Of a stretch of 64,000 nucleotides of DNA, positions 27,911-35,901 are shown in pieces. The stretch spans positions 62,001 through 126,000 of the forward strand of contig CAAGBC010000030.1 of assembly GCA_900767955.1 (NCBI GenBank), written 5' to 3'. The stretch is from Spirochaetia bacterium. Its GTDB lineage: Bacteria; Spirochaetota; Spirochaetia; Treponematales; Treponemataceae. Numbering within the stretch: position 1 is the stretch's first letter; the number at the start of each line of letters is the position of its first letter. Made by a program: the position numbers and the translations under genes. Under the pieces are notes generated by a model, which saw only the letters and a list, made by a program, of their open reading frames with translations, did no database searches and was not told where the DNA came from.

Positions 27911-28844
27911 TATTGTGACAATTCCAGTTATTGTAATTTATGCTCCTACAGCTACAGGAAAGACTGCTCTTATCCTTAAATTATTTGGGAAAGGCAGTCA
28001 TTCTTTTTTTAACGGAAAAGCTGAATTAATTAGTGCAGATTCAATGCAAGTTTATCGTGGAATGAATATCGGTACTGCAAAACCTTCCACAGAGGAACAA
28101 AATGAACTTCCTCATCATTTAATAGATGTTTGTGATATAAATGAACAGTTTTCTGTTGCAGAATTTGTAGAACGAGCAGATGTGCTTTGTTCAGAAATTT
28201 ATGCAAAAGGAAAAATTCCTGTTATTGCAGGGGGAACAGGTTTTTATATTCGTAATTTTATTTTAGGATTACCAAAAACTCCTGAATCAAATCCTTTAAT
28301 CAGAGAAAAATTAAAAAATCGCCTTGAACAAGAAGGTTCAGAAGTTTTGTATCAAGAATTGCAAAATGTTGACCCTGATAGTGCAAGAAAAATTCACATT
28401 AATGATTCTTATAGAATTTTAAGAGCTTTGGAAGTTTTTTATTCCACAGGAAAGCCTCGTAGTTTTTTTGAAATGAATAATAATCACAGAAGTAAATATA
28501 AATTCCTTATTCTTGTTCCAGAAAGAAATAGAACTGATTTATATGAACGAATTAATATGCGTGTTGAACAAATGTTTGTTGATGGATTAGAAAATGAGGT
28601 GAAAAAGTTAATCGCTGATGGTGCCAAAGTTTCTGACCCAGGAATGCAAGCAATTGGTTACCGTGAATGGTTTTTTAATTCAGATATTGATGTTATAAAG
28701 GAAGAAATTAAAAAGAATAGTCGTCGTTATGCAAAAAAACAATACACATATATAAAAGGTATTGAAAATGCCTGTATCATTGAATTTGATTCTGAAAAGG
28801 AATTAATAGATATTGTTGCAAAAAAAATAGAAAATTTTATTTAA
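27891..28844 (+). CDS. miaA: tRNA dimethylallyltransferase
   Basis: Adds the dimethylallyl group to A37 of tRNAs that read UNN codons. 317 residues. P-loop APTATGKTAL (GPTAxGKT in the family), SADSMQVYRGMNIGTAKP, LPHHLIDV and VIAGGTGFYIRNF are all characteristic, as are GMQAIGYREW and RRYAKKQYTY near the end. The start is TTG at 27891, inside rpoZ, so its translation is coupled. Dimethylallyl diphosphate, its substrate, is a product of the dxs-dependent pathway encoded next door. Confidence 0.96.
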   Translation: MKTDTNNIVTIPVIVIYAPTATGKTALILKLFGKGSHSFFNGKAELISADSMQVYRGMNIGTAKPSTEEQNELPHHLIDVCDINEQFSVAEFVERADVLCSEIYAKGKIPVIAGGTGFYIRNFILGLPKTPESNPLIREKLKNRLEQEGSEVLYQELQNVDPDSARKIHINDSYRILRALEVFYSTGKPRSFFEMNNNHRSKYKFLILVPERNRTDLYERINMRVEQMFVDGLENEVKKLIADGAKVSDPGMQAIGYREWFFNSDIDVIKEEIKKNSRRYAKKQYTYIKGIENACIIEFDSEKELIDIVAKKIENFI

Positions 28845-28863
28845 TTTTTCTTTTATATATGCC

Positions 28864-28892
28864 TTGACGGAAGTTTGATTTTTAGTAATAAT
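28864..28892 (+). promoter_or_regulatory. Sigma-70 promoter for the COX24-type mini-gene
   Basis: TTGACG (28864-28869), a 17-bp spacer, AATAAT (28887-28892), five of six matches at each hexamer, 30 bp before the GTG start at 28923. Confidence 0.65.
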
Positions 28893-28922
28893 ATTAGAAC
28901 TACTATAGTAAGGAGTGCCATC

Positions 28923-29012
28923 GTGCCTTGTGGAAAGAAAAGAAAACGCCAGAAGATGGCGACACATAAGCGAAAGAAGATGCTTAGAAGAAATCGACAT
29001 AAGTCAAAGTAA
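28923..29012 (+). CDS. AURKAIP1/COX24-domain small basic protein
   Basis: A 29-residue, extremely basic protein: it begins MPCGKKRKRQKMATHKRKK and continues MLRRNRHKSK. Small proteins of this pattern are annotated in spirochaetes and Bacteroidetes as AURKAIP1/COX24 domain proteins, related to a mitochondrial small-subunit ribosomal protein, so a ribosome-bound role is likely. The GTG start is set by AAGGAG 8 nt upstream. It has its own promoter and is followed 28 bp later by a strong terminator: a compact, probably highly expressed single-gene unit. Confidence 0.85.
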   Translation: MPCGKKRKRQKMATHKRKKMLRRNRHKSK

Positions 29013-29040
29013 TTTTGATGGGTTGGTTTGTGTCAGATAA

Positions 29041-29076
29041 AGACCGCGAAAGTTTGTAACTGACGCGGTCTTTTTT
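29041..29076 (+). terminator. Intrinsic terminator after the COX24-type gene
   Basis: Perfect 8-bp stem AGACCGCG (29041-29048) and CGCGGTCT (29064-29071), a 15-nt loop, then a run of six T. It is the most GC-rich hairpin nearby. It ends only 27 bp before the dxs frame, so dxs must have its own promoter or depend on read-through. Confidence 0.85.
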
Positions 29077-29103
29077 GTATAAAATTGATTTTATCTTAAT
29101 AAT

Positions 29104-31020
29104 TTGGAGTTATATACGTTACTTCCTCATATCAACTCACCAGAAGATATAAAAAGTCTCGATAAAAAGCAAATTGCTGAACTAGCTCAAGAAATTAGAA
29201 AGCACATAATAGATGTTGTTGGAAAAAACGGTGGTCATTTAGCTAGTAATTTAGGTGTTGTTGAGTTAACTATTGCATTGCATCGTGTGTTTGATAGTCC
29301 AAAAGATGCTATTGTTTGGGATGTTAGTCATCAATCCTATACTCACAAATTATTAACTGGTAGATATAAAGATTTTTCTTCTTTAAGACAAAATGATGGA
29401 ATGTCTGGTTTTACAAGAAGAACAGAAAGTGTTCATGATTATTTTGATGCAGGTCATGCTTCTACTTCAATTTCTGCTGCATTAGGTTTATTGACAGCTT
29501 GGGATATTCAAAAACAAGATAGAAAAGTTGTTGCTGTAATTGGAGATGGAGCTTTGACTGGTGGAATGGCTTTTGAAGCTTTATCAAATGCAGGTCAGTT
29601 AGCAAAAAATCTAATTGTTGTATTAAATGATAATCAAATGTCTATTGACCAAAATACAGGTTCACTTTCTAGATATTTAAGTCGATTAACAATGTCTTCT
29701 CCTTATCAGAGTTTTAGATATTCCGTTGATAGTTTTGTTAGCAAAATCCCTTTGTTAGGAAAAGTTTTAAGTAAATTTATTTTTAGATTTAAGCGTGGTT
29801 TAAAAGGATTGCTTCTTTCTAACAATTTGTTTACCAATTTTGGATTTGAATATGTTGGACCTTTGAATGGTCATGACGAAAAAGAACTTGAATTAGTTTT
29901 TAAACGCGTAAAAAAAATGAAGCGCCCTGTTGTTGTTCATGTTTTGACAAAAAAGGGTAAAGGTTATAGTTTAGCAGAAGATCATCCTGAAAGATTCCAC
30001 GGTATTGGTCCTTTTTGCATTTCCGATGGGCAAGTTGAAAAATTTGATACTGTAAGTTTTACAGAAGCTTTTAGCAATTCTTTAATGAATATAGCAAAAA
30101 ATAATGAAAAAATTACATGTATAACTGCAGCAATGGCTAAAGGAACTGGCTTAGATTCTTTTGCTCGTCATTATGCAGAAAGATTTTTTGATGTTGGTAT
30201 TGCAGAAGAACATGCTGTAACATTTGCTGGTGGGCTTGCAGTTGGTGGTTTGATTCCTGTTATTTGTATTTATTCTACTTTTATTCAGCGTTCAGTAGAT
30301 CAAATTATTCACGATATTTCCTTGCAAAATGTTCATGCTGTTCTTGTACTTGATAGAGCTGGTGTTGTTCCTTATGACGGAGAAACACATCAAGGTATTT
30401 TTGATATTTCATTGTTTAGACCAATTCCTAATATAACAATTCTTTCTCCTGCTAGTTCAAAGGATTTAGATTTATGTTTAAATTGGGCTGTTAATCAAAA
30501 TAATTTAGTTGTAATTCGATATCCAAAAATGTCTTGTCCTTCTGAACAAAAAGAATTTTCTTTGCCTGTGGAATCTGGTAAAGGAATTTTATTGCCATGT
30601 TCAGAAATTGTTCCAAATTTATGTGATCCATCATTGACAGAAAATACTCGTTCAAAAATCTTGTTTGTTACAACAGGTGGAATGTATTCAGAAGTTTTAG
30701 TTGCAACTCGTTCATTGGCGTTAGAAAATGTATATTCAGATATATATTCCCTTAGATTTATAAAACCACTTGATGAAAAATATTTCCTAGAGCTTGCTGC
30801 TAAATATGATGGAATTGTTTTTGTGGAAGATGGAATTATTTCTGGTGGAATTAGTGAATATTTGTCTTGCTTGTGTGCAAAAAACGGAATTACAAATTTC
30901 TGTGTAAAAGCATTTTCTGAAAAATTTTATCCAAATGGAACTAGAGCTCAGATTTGTAAACTTGCACAACTTTCTCCTGAAGATATTAAAAAAAGTGCAT
31001 TATCCTTATTAAAAAAATAA
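29104..31020 (+). CDS. dxs: 1-deoxy-D-xylulose-5-phosphate synthase
   Basis: First enzyme of the MEP isoprenoid pathway: pyruvate plus glyceraldehyde 3-phosphate gives DXP, with thiamine diphosphate and Mg. About 638 residues. GGHLASNLGVVELTIALH is conserved at the N-terminus. VIGDGALTGGMAFEALSNAG binds ThDP/Mg and DVGIAEEHAVTFAGGLA carries the catalytic Glu. YSTFIQRSVDQIIHD and LDRAGVVPYDGETHQG follow. The start is unclear: the frame opens at TTG (29104), the only GGAG lies just after it, and no in-frame ATG or GTG exists nearby. It probably leads a seven-gene operon, with folP 2 bp downstream. Confidence 0.95.
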   Translation: MELYTLLPHINSPEDIKSLDKKQIAELAQEIRKHIIDVVGKNGGHLASNLGVVELTIALHRVFDSPKDAIVWDVSHQSYTHKLLTGRYKDFSSLRQNDGMSGFTRRTESVHDYFDAGHASTSISAALGLLTAWDIQKQDRKVVAVIGDGALTGGMAFEALSNAGQLAKNLIVVLNDNQMSIDQNTGSLSRYLSRLTMSSPYQSFRYSVDSFVSKIPLLGKVLSKFIFRFKRGLKGLLLSNNLFTNFGFEYVGPLNGHDEKELELVFKRVKKMKRPVVVHVLTKKGKGYSLAEDHPERFHGIGPFCISDGQVEKFDTVSFTEAFSNSLMNIAKNNEKITCITAAMAKGTGLDSFARHYAERFFDVGIAEEHAVTFAGGLAVGGLIPVICIYSTFIQRSVDQIIHDISLQNVHAVLVLDRAGVVPYDGETHQGIFDISLFRPIPNITILSPASSKDLDLCLNWAVNQNNLVVIRYPKMSCPSEQKEFSLPVESGKGILLPCSEIVPNLCDPSLTENTRSKILFVTTGGMYSEVLVATRSLALENVYSDIYSLRFIKPLDEKYFLELAAKYDGIVFVEDGIISGGISEYLSCLCAKNGITNFCVKAFSEKFYPNGTRAQICKLAQLSPEDIKKSALSLLKK

Positions 31021-31022
31021 AA

Positions 31023-31838
31023 ATGAAAACTATTGAATTAGCCAATAAAACAATTTCTACAAAATTACCCGCCTTTGTAATGGGGATTTTAAATGTTACT
31101 CCAGATTCCTTTTGGAAATCTAGTCGTGGAAATATTGATTCTGCTTTTAAAATTATTGAAGCTGGCGCTGATATAATAGATATTGGTGGTGAATCAACTA
31201 GACCAGGTTCTTCCTATATAAGTGAACAAGAAGAATTAGATAGAATAATTCCTGTCATAAGAGAAATCAGAAAAAACTCTGATATTCCTATTTCTGTTGA
31301 TACCCGAAAAAAAAATGTTATGAAAGCTGCTTTTGAAGAAGGCGCTGATATATTAAATGATATTTCCGCGTTGGAAGACGATTGTGAATTAGTTCATTTT
31401 GTTGCAAAAAGTAAAATTCCTGTGGTGTTAATGCATAAAAGAGGAATTCCTAAAGAAATGCAGTCAAACACAAGTTATACAGATGTTTTTCAAGAAGTAA
31501 ATGATTATTTATGTTCGCGTGCAAAATTTACAGAAGAAAATGGAGTTGAATCAAATAAAATAATAATTGACCCTGGAATTGGTTTTGGAAAAAATCTTGA
31601 AAGTAATGTAGCTTTAATAAAAAATTGCGGAAAATTATGTTCAGGGCAATATAAAATTATGATGGCATTATCAAGAAAAACTTGTGTTGGAGAAATGACT
31701 AATCAAGAGGTTGATAAAAGATTGTCAGGAACATTAGCTGCTAATTTGGTTTCAGTAATTAATGGCGCAAGTATCCTTCGAGTTCATGATGTTGCAGAAA
31801 CAATTGATACTATGAAAGTATTAAGTTATGTAGTATAA
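31023..31838 (+). CDS. folP: Dihydropteroate synthase
   Basis: Condenses 6-hydroxymethyl-dihydropterin diphosphate with p-aminobenzoate in folate synthesis. 271 residues. Signatures: MGILNVTPDSF, ADIIDIGGESTRPGSS, SVDTRK, NDISALED, IIDPGIGFGK and LSRKTCVGE. It starts 2 bp after dxs, without space for its own promoter. Confidence 0.96.
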   Translation: MKTIELANKTISTKLPAFVMGILNVTPDSFWKSSRGNIDSAFKIIEAGADIIDIGGESTRPGSSYISEQEELDRIIPVIREIRKNSDIPISVDTRKKNVMKAAFEEGADILNDISALEDDCELVHFVAKSKIPVVLMHKRGIPKEMQSNTSYTDVFQEVNDYLCSRAKFTEENGVESNKIIIDPGIGFGKNLESNVALIKNCGKLCSGQYKIMMALSRKTCVGEMTNQEVDKRLSGTLAANLVSVINGASILRVHDVAETIDTMKVLSYVV

Positions 31839-31866
31839 TATTTTTGCTAAAATAAGGAATACAAAT

Positions 31867-32676
31867 TTGAAAGGTTTAGATAGTTTTTTATATTTTTATA
31901 ATTTTATTCGTCCAATACTTGATATTGGATTTCTTGCATTTATATTATACAAAACTTATAAAATTATAGTAAAAACAAATAGTATACAAATTGTTATAAC
32001 TGCGATTATTGTTTTAATTGCATACGCATGTGCTGTTTTATTTAAATTAGAAACTTTGTCTTGGCTTTTTAATTTATTGGCACCAGGTTTGATTATTGCT
32101 TTTGCTATTGTGTTTCAACCTGAATTGCGTAAACTTTTTTTAAGATTAGGACAAAACTATTGGGTTGCCCCAAGTCATCGTTCCAAAAATGATTCTATTG
32201 AAGCAGTTTTAACAGCTGCTGATTATTTATCAAAAGTAAAACGCGGTATGTTAGTTGTTTTTATTCGTCATTCTCAAATTGACGATCATATTATGAGTAC
32301 AGGAACAAAACTAAACGCCGATTTGTCTTCCAATTTGTTACAAACAATCTTTGAATATGATTCAGCTTGTCATGATGGTGCTGTTTTTATACAAGGTGAT
32401 AAAATTATTGCTGCAGGATGTTTTTTACCTTTAAGTGAACGATATGATATTAAAAAATCTTTCGGAACTAGACATAGAGCAGCTTTAGGACTTTCTGAAG
32501 TAACAGATGCAGTTATACTTGTTGTTTCTGAAGAAACTGGTGCAATTAGTTTAGCTTATGATTCTAATTTATATTATGATCTTTCCGCTGCAGAAATTAC
32601 TAGAATTTTAGGAAACCTTCTTACTGATACATCTAATTCTTATGTAATGGAGGATAAACTTGATGAATCTAAATGA
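31867..32676 (+). CDS. cdaA: Diadenylate cyclase CdaA (c-di-AMP synthase)
   Basis: Makes c-di-AMP from two ATP. 269 residues. Three membrane segments lie in the first 90 residues, then a DAC (DisA_N) domain with the motifs HDGAVFIQ (DGA) and GTRHRAALG (RHR). The start is TTG. Its neighbour cdaR is the usual regulatory partner, and the pair next to a folate/isoprenoid operon implies a housekeeping signal for wall and osmotic control. A typical glmM is not visible here. Confidence 0.94.
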   Translation: MKGLDSFLYFYNFIRPILDIGFLAFILYKTYKIIVKTNSIQIVITAIIVLIAYACAVLFKLETLSWLFNLLAPGLIIAFAIVFQPELRKLFLRLGQNYWVAPSHRSKNDSIEAVLTAADYLSKVKRGMLVVFIRHSQIDDHIMSTGTKLNADLSSNLLQTIFEYDSACHDGAVFIQGDKIIAAGCFLPLSERYDIKKSFGTRHRAALGLSEVTDAVILVVSEETGAISLAYDSNLYYDLSAAEITRILGNLLTDTSNSYVMEDKLDESK

Positions 32677-33811
32677 GTTAAAATATAAAATAACAAATAA
32701 TTGGCCTATAAAAGTTATATGTTTAATGGTTGCAATTGTTATTTATATATTTCATCAAGTTTCTATGCTTGATAGAAAAGTTATTTCAATTCCTTTGGAA
32801 ATAAAATCTGAAGGTGCTTTGCTTCCTGTTTCTGATTATCCATCACACATAAAAGTTGCTGTTAGGGCAGAACCAAGTGATATTCACTTAGTTACTAGTG
32901 GTGGAATAAAAGCAATTCTTAATTTAACAAATTATGCAAAAGCTGGTTCTTATGTTGTTCCTGTAGAAATTTCTTTATCTAATTTATTAAGAACAATTGA
33001 TCCTTTGGAAGTTACCGTAAAACCTGATAAAATCTTTGTTTCCTTGGAAGAAAAGGCAATTAAGTATATTCCTGTTGAAATTGCACTTTATGGAATTCCA
33101 GAAAGTGGGTATAAAATTTCTAGTACAGAAATTGTTCCTTCAAGTGTAAAAGTTATTGGACCTGAAAATATTTTGGAAAATACTAAAAAAATCTATACAA
33201 AAAAAGTTAATGTAAAAGGTGCCAAAACTAATTTTTCAGTGGAAACAGAACTTGATAATATTAATTCTTTACTTCAAATTGTTCCTGAATCAAAGTTTAA
33301 GGTTTCAGTTGTGATTTCTCCTGAAGAAATAGAAAAAAATTATGAAAATATAAAACCTGCTGTTGTAGGATTGAACAATAATTTAGAAATTTCTTCTCAA
33401 ATTTTACCAATTAATGTTGTTTTAACAGGAACTGTTAATTCATTAAAGAATTACAAAATTGCAAATAATTCAGTGTTTATTGATTGTTCTAAAATTAAAG
33501 AAGCTGGTGAATATGAAGTTCCTATAGAATTTAAATTTGGAGATGAAATTTCTGTAAATGATAAATCTAGTTACACTACTAAAATTATTGTTGAAAATAA
33601 GAAAAATATTTCAGAAGATGTTTTGTTAAATGAGCAAGTACAAGTAAATTCGGAAATATCAAAAGATAATTTAGAAATTCCTCAAGATAAAAGTGCAGAA
33701 AATACAAATGAATTAAATGTTACTTCAGAAGATAAAAAAAATATTGATTCAGAAGCTACTTCAAAAGAAATGCCTACAAAAGATATTTCTGAATCAAAGG
33801 AAAATATTTAA
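32663..33811 (+). CDS. cdaR: CdaA regulator, YbbR-domain protein CdaR
   Basis: 382 residues: an N-terminal membrane anchor (IKVICLMVAIVIYIF) and then YbbR-type beta domains facing outward, with repeats such as IPLEIKSEG and YIPVEIALYGIPESGY. The last 60 or so residues are Glu/Ser/Asn/Lys-rich and probably unstructured. CdaR binds CdaA and modulates c-di-AMP synthesis in Firmicutes. I use the ATG at 32663, 9 nt after GGAGG, over an adjacent TTG. It overlaps cdaA by 14 bp. Confidence 0.88.
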   Translation: MNLNELKYKITNNWPIKVICLMVAIVIYIFHQVSMLDRKVISIPLEIKSEGALLPVSDYPSHIKVAVRAEPSDIHLVTSGGIKAILNLTNYAKAGSYVVPVEISLSNLLRTIDPLEVTVKPDKIFVSLEEKAIKYIPVEIALYGIPESGYKISSTEIVPSSVKVIGPENILENTKKIYTKKVNVKGAKTNFSVETELDNINSLLQIVPESKFKVSVVISPEEIEKNYENIKPAVVGLNNNLEISSQILPINVVLTGTVNSLKNYKIANNSVFIDCSKIKEAGEYEVPIEFKFGDEISVNDKSSYTTKIIVENKKNISEDVLLNEQVQVNSEISKDNLEIPQDKSAENTNELNVTSEDKKNIDSEATSKEMPTKDISESKENI

Positions 33812-34185
33812 TGATTTTTGGAATTGGTGTTGATATAACGGCTGTAAAGCGTTTTGAAAAATGGGTTAATTCTCCTGATATGATTGAACGATTTTTTAAT
33901 GAAAAAGAAATCAAATCAGGAAAATCTTTGTCAGCTGTTTGTCAACATTATGCTGTTAGATTTGCGGCAAAAGAAGCTTTTTCAAAAGCCCTTGGAACAG
34001 GAATAAGTGGTTTTAATTTAAAAGATGTTTATATAACTAACGACGAAAATGGTAAGCCAATTATTAATGTTCAAAATAGCGCAGAAGAAATCTTAAAAAA
34101 TAGATGCCAAAACTATAAACTTCATGTATCATTAAGTCATGAAAAAGAATATGCAATTGCGTATGTTATTATAGAAGAATCTTAA
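33811..34185 (+). CDS. acpS: Holo-[acyl-carrier-protein] synthase
   Basis: Transfers the 4'-phosphopantetheine arm from CoA to ACP. 124 residues, typical size. IFGIGVDITAVKRFEK carries the Mg-binding Asp and VRFAAKEAFSKALGTGI the second motif; SLSHEKEYAIAYVI is the conserved C-terminus. Its ATG shares one base with the cdaR stop codon. Confidence 0.95.
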   Translation: MIFGIGVDITAVKRFEKWVNSPDMIERFFNEKEIKSGKSLSAVCQHYAVRFAAKEAFSKALGTGISGFNLKDVYITNDENGKPIINVQNSAEEILKNRCQNYKLHVSLSHEKEYAIAYVIIEES

Positions 34186-34211
34186 TATATTTTTACTTTG
34201 TTGGAGTGAAT

Positions 34212-35093
34212 ATGGCTGCTAGTGGAAAAAATAGTTCAGACAAAAAGAAAAGTGCAATTTCATATTGGTCAAAAGATAAGTGCATTTGTCCTGTTTGTAA
34301 AAAAGATTTTGAAAGAGAAGTTATGCTTAGTGGAAATGGGCGAATGATTGCTGGTGGATTAACAGATGAATTGCATCGAATTTTTGAACCTTCTGCTAGA
34401 TTTGGAAAAGTTTATCCATTAATTTACGAAATTGGAGTTTGTCCTCATTGTCATACAGCTCTTATGTGGAATGATTTTAAGGATCTTAAAAATAAAGAAG
34501 CTATTAATAAATTGTTTGAAAAAAGGGAAGAACGAAAAGAAAAAGCTTTTACAATTTTTCCGTATTTTAATTTAAAAAGAGAAAGAACTTTGTTTGATGG
34601 TTGTGCCATGTATTATTTAGCTTTGCTTACTTATGCTGATTGTGATAAAGATATGGTTCCTACAATGAAATCTGCATTTTTAGCTTTAAGATTAGCATGG
34701 CTTACTGAAGAATTAAACAGTGTTTGTCCTGGTTATAATTATGATTATATTTCAGAAGTTTTTTATAAAAAAGCTTTATTCTTTTATCAGCAGGCAATTG
34801 TTAATGAAACACAACGAATAGAAAAAAGTTCAACGCTTTCAAATTTTGGTCCTGATATGGATAAAAATTATGGGTGGGATGGCGTAATTTATCTTTGTGG
34901 ATTACTTGAATATAAATATGGTCAAAAAGAAGATATTCAACTTCGTTTAAAAAAATTAAATGAATCAAAAACTGCCATTGCAAGAATTTTTGGTTTAGGA
35001 AAATCTTCAAAAGCAAAACCAGGTCCTTTATTGGAAAAATCTCGTGATTTGTATGATATGCTTGCAAAAGAACTTAAAGATGATGATTTTTAG
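34212..35093 (+). CDS. DUF2225-type zinc-ribbon protein
   Basis: About 293 residues, cytoplasmic. Two Cys pairs near the N-terminus (CICPVCKKDFE and GVCPHCHTALMW) form a likely zinc site, and the rest is helical (TPR-like). This matches the DUF2225 family found in Firmicutes and spirochaetes; its function is unknown. I choose the ATG at 34212, 5 nt after GGAG, over the GTG that overlaps that ribosome-binding site. Its stop precedes truA closely. Confidence 0.75.
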   Translation: MAASGKNSSDKKKSAISYWSKDKCICPVCKKDFEREVMLSGNGRMIAGGLTDELHRIFEPSARFGKVYPLIYEIGVCPHCHTALMWNDFKDLKNKEAINKLFEKREERKEKAFTIFPYFNLKRERTLFDGCAMYYLALLTYADCDKDMVPTMKSAFLALRLAWLTEELNSVCPGYNYDYISEVFYKKALFFYQQAIVNETQRIEKSSTLSNFGPDMDKNYGWDGVIYLCGLLEYKYGQKEDIQLRLKKLNESKTAIARIFGLGKSSKAKPGPLLEKSRDLYDMLAKELKDDDF

Positions 35094-35104
35094 TGGAGTT
35101 TTTT

Positions 35105-35899
35105 GTGCGTAATATTTTGTTGACAATTTCTTACGATGGAACAGATTTTTGTGGATGGCAAAGACAAGATCATCAAAATAAAAAAGAAGCCGTAAGAACT
35201 GTTCAGTGTGAATTAGAATCTGCTTTGGAAAAATTACATCGTCAACCTGTTGTTTTATATGGTTCAGGCAGAACAGATAGTGGCGTTCATGCAATGGGGC
35301 AGGCTGCTAATTTTTTTTCGCCAATAGATTCTATTCCTGTTGAAAATTACCCACGGGCGTTAAATAGTATTCTTCCTAAAGATATAAGAATTTTAGATGC
35401 ACAAATAAAAGATGAAGATTTTAATTCTCGCTTTAGTGCTACAAGTCGTGTTTATAGATATTTCATCATGGAAGATAAATTTATTAGTGCTAATCAGACA
35501 AAATATATTTGGGGTGTTAGATATAAGCCTAATATTGAAAGATTAAACGAAATGGCTTCTTGCTTAAGAGGTGAAATTGATTGTGCTTCTTTTGCTGCTT
35601 CTGGCGATGAAAGCGTTTCTACATATAGATATTTAGATAATGCTCATTTTTTTTATCAATCTTCATTTCCTAATGACGAAAAAGTTTTAGTTTTTGAAAT
35701 TGAAGCAAATGCGTTTTTGTGGAAAATGGTTAGAACAATAACAGGAACTTTGATTGAATTAGATAGAGATAATAAACCTGTTGATTCTTTTAAAAAAATT
35801 CTTGAAGCAAAAAATAGATGTATGGCAGGAGTTACAGCTCCTTCAACTGGTTTATTTTTGTGGAATGTAAAATTTGACGGAATTCGTCGCCATCCTTAA
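35105..35899 (+). CDS. truA: tRNA pseudouridine(38-40) synthase
   Basis: Isomerises uridines 38-40 in the anticodon arm. 264 residues from the GTG at 35105. ILLTISYDGTDFCGWQRQ opens the protein, and the catalytic Asp is in GSGRTDSGVHAMGQ. RFSATSRVYRYFI and ANAFLWKMVRTITGTLIELD complete the pattern. The GTG at 35105 has GGAG about 6 nt upstream and gives the family-like MRNILLTISYDG; a GTG four codons earlier overlaps the ribosome-binding site. It is the last gene of the dxs cluster and converges on priA with 2 bp between. Confidence 0.96.
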   Translation: MRNILLTISYDGTDFCGWQRQDHQNKKEAVRTVQCELESALEKLHRQPVVLYGSGRTDSGVHAMGQAANFFSPIDSIPVENYPRALNSILPKDIRILDAQIKDEDFNSRFSATSRVYRYFIMEDKFISANQTKYIWGVRYKPNIERLNEMASCLRGEIDCASFAASGDESVSTYRYLDNAHFFYQSSFPNDEKVLVFEIEANAFLWKMVRTITGTLIELDRDNKPVDSFKKILEAKNRCMAGVTAPSTGLFLWNVKFDGIRRHP

Positions 35900-35901
35900 T
35901 T

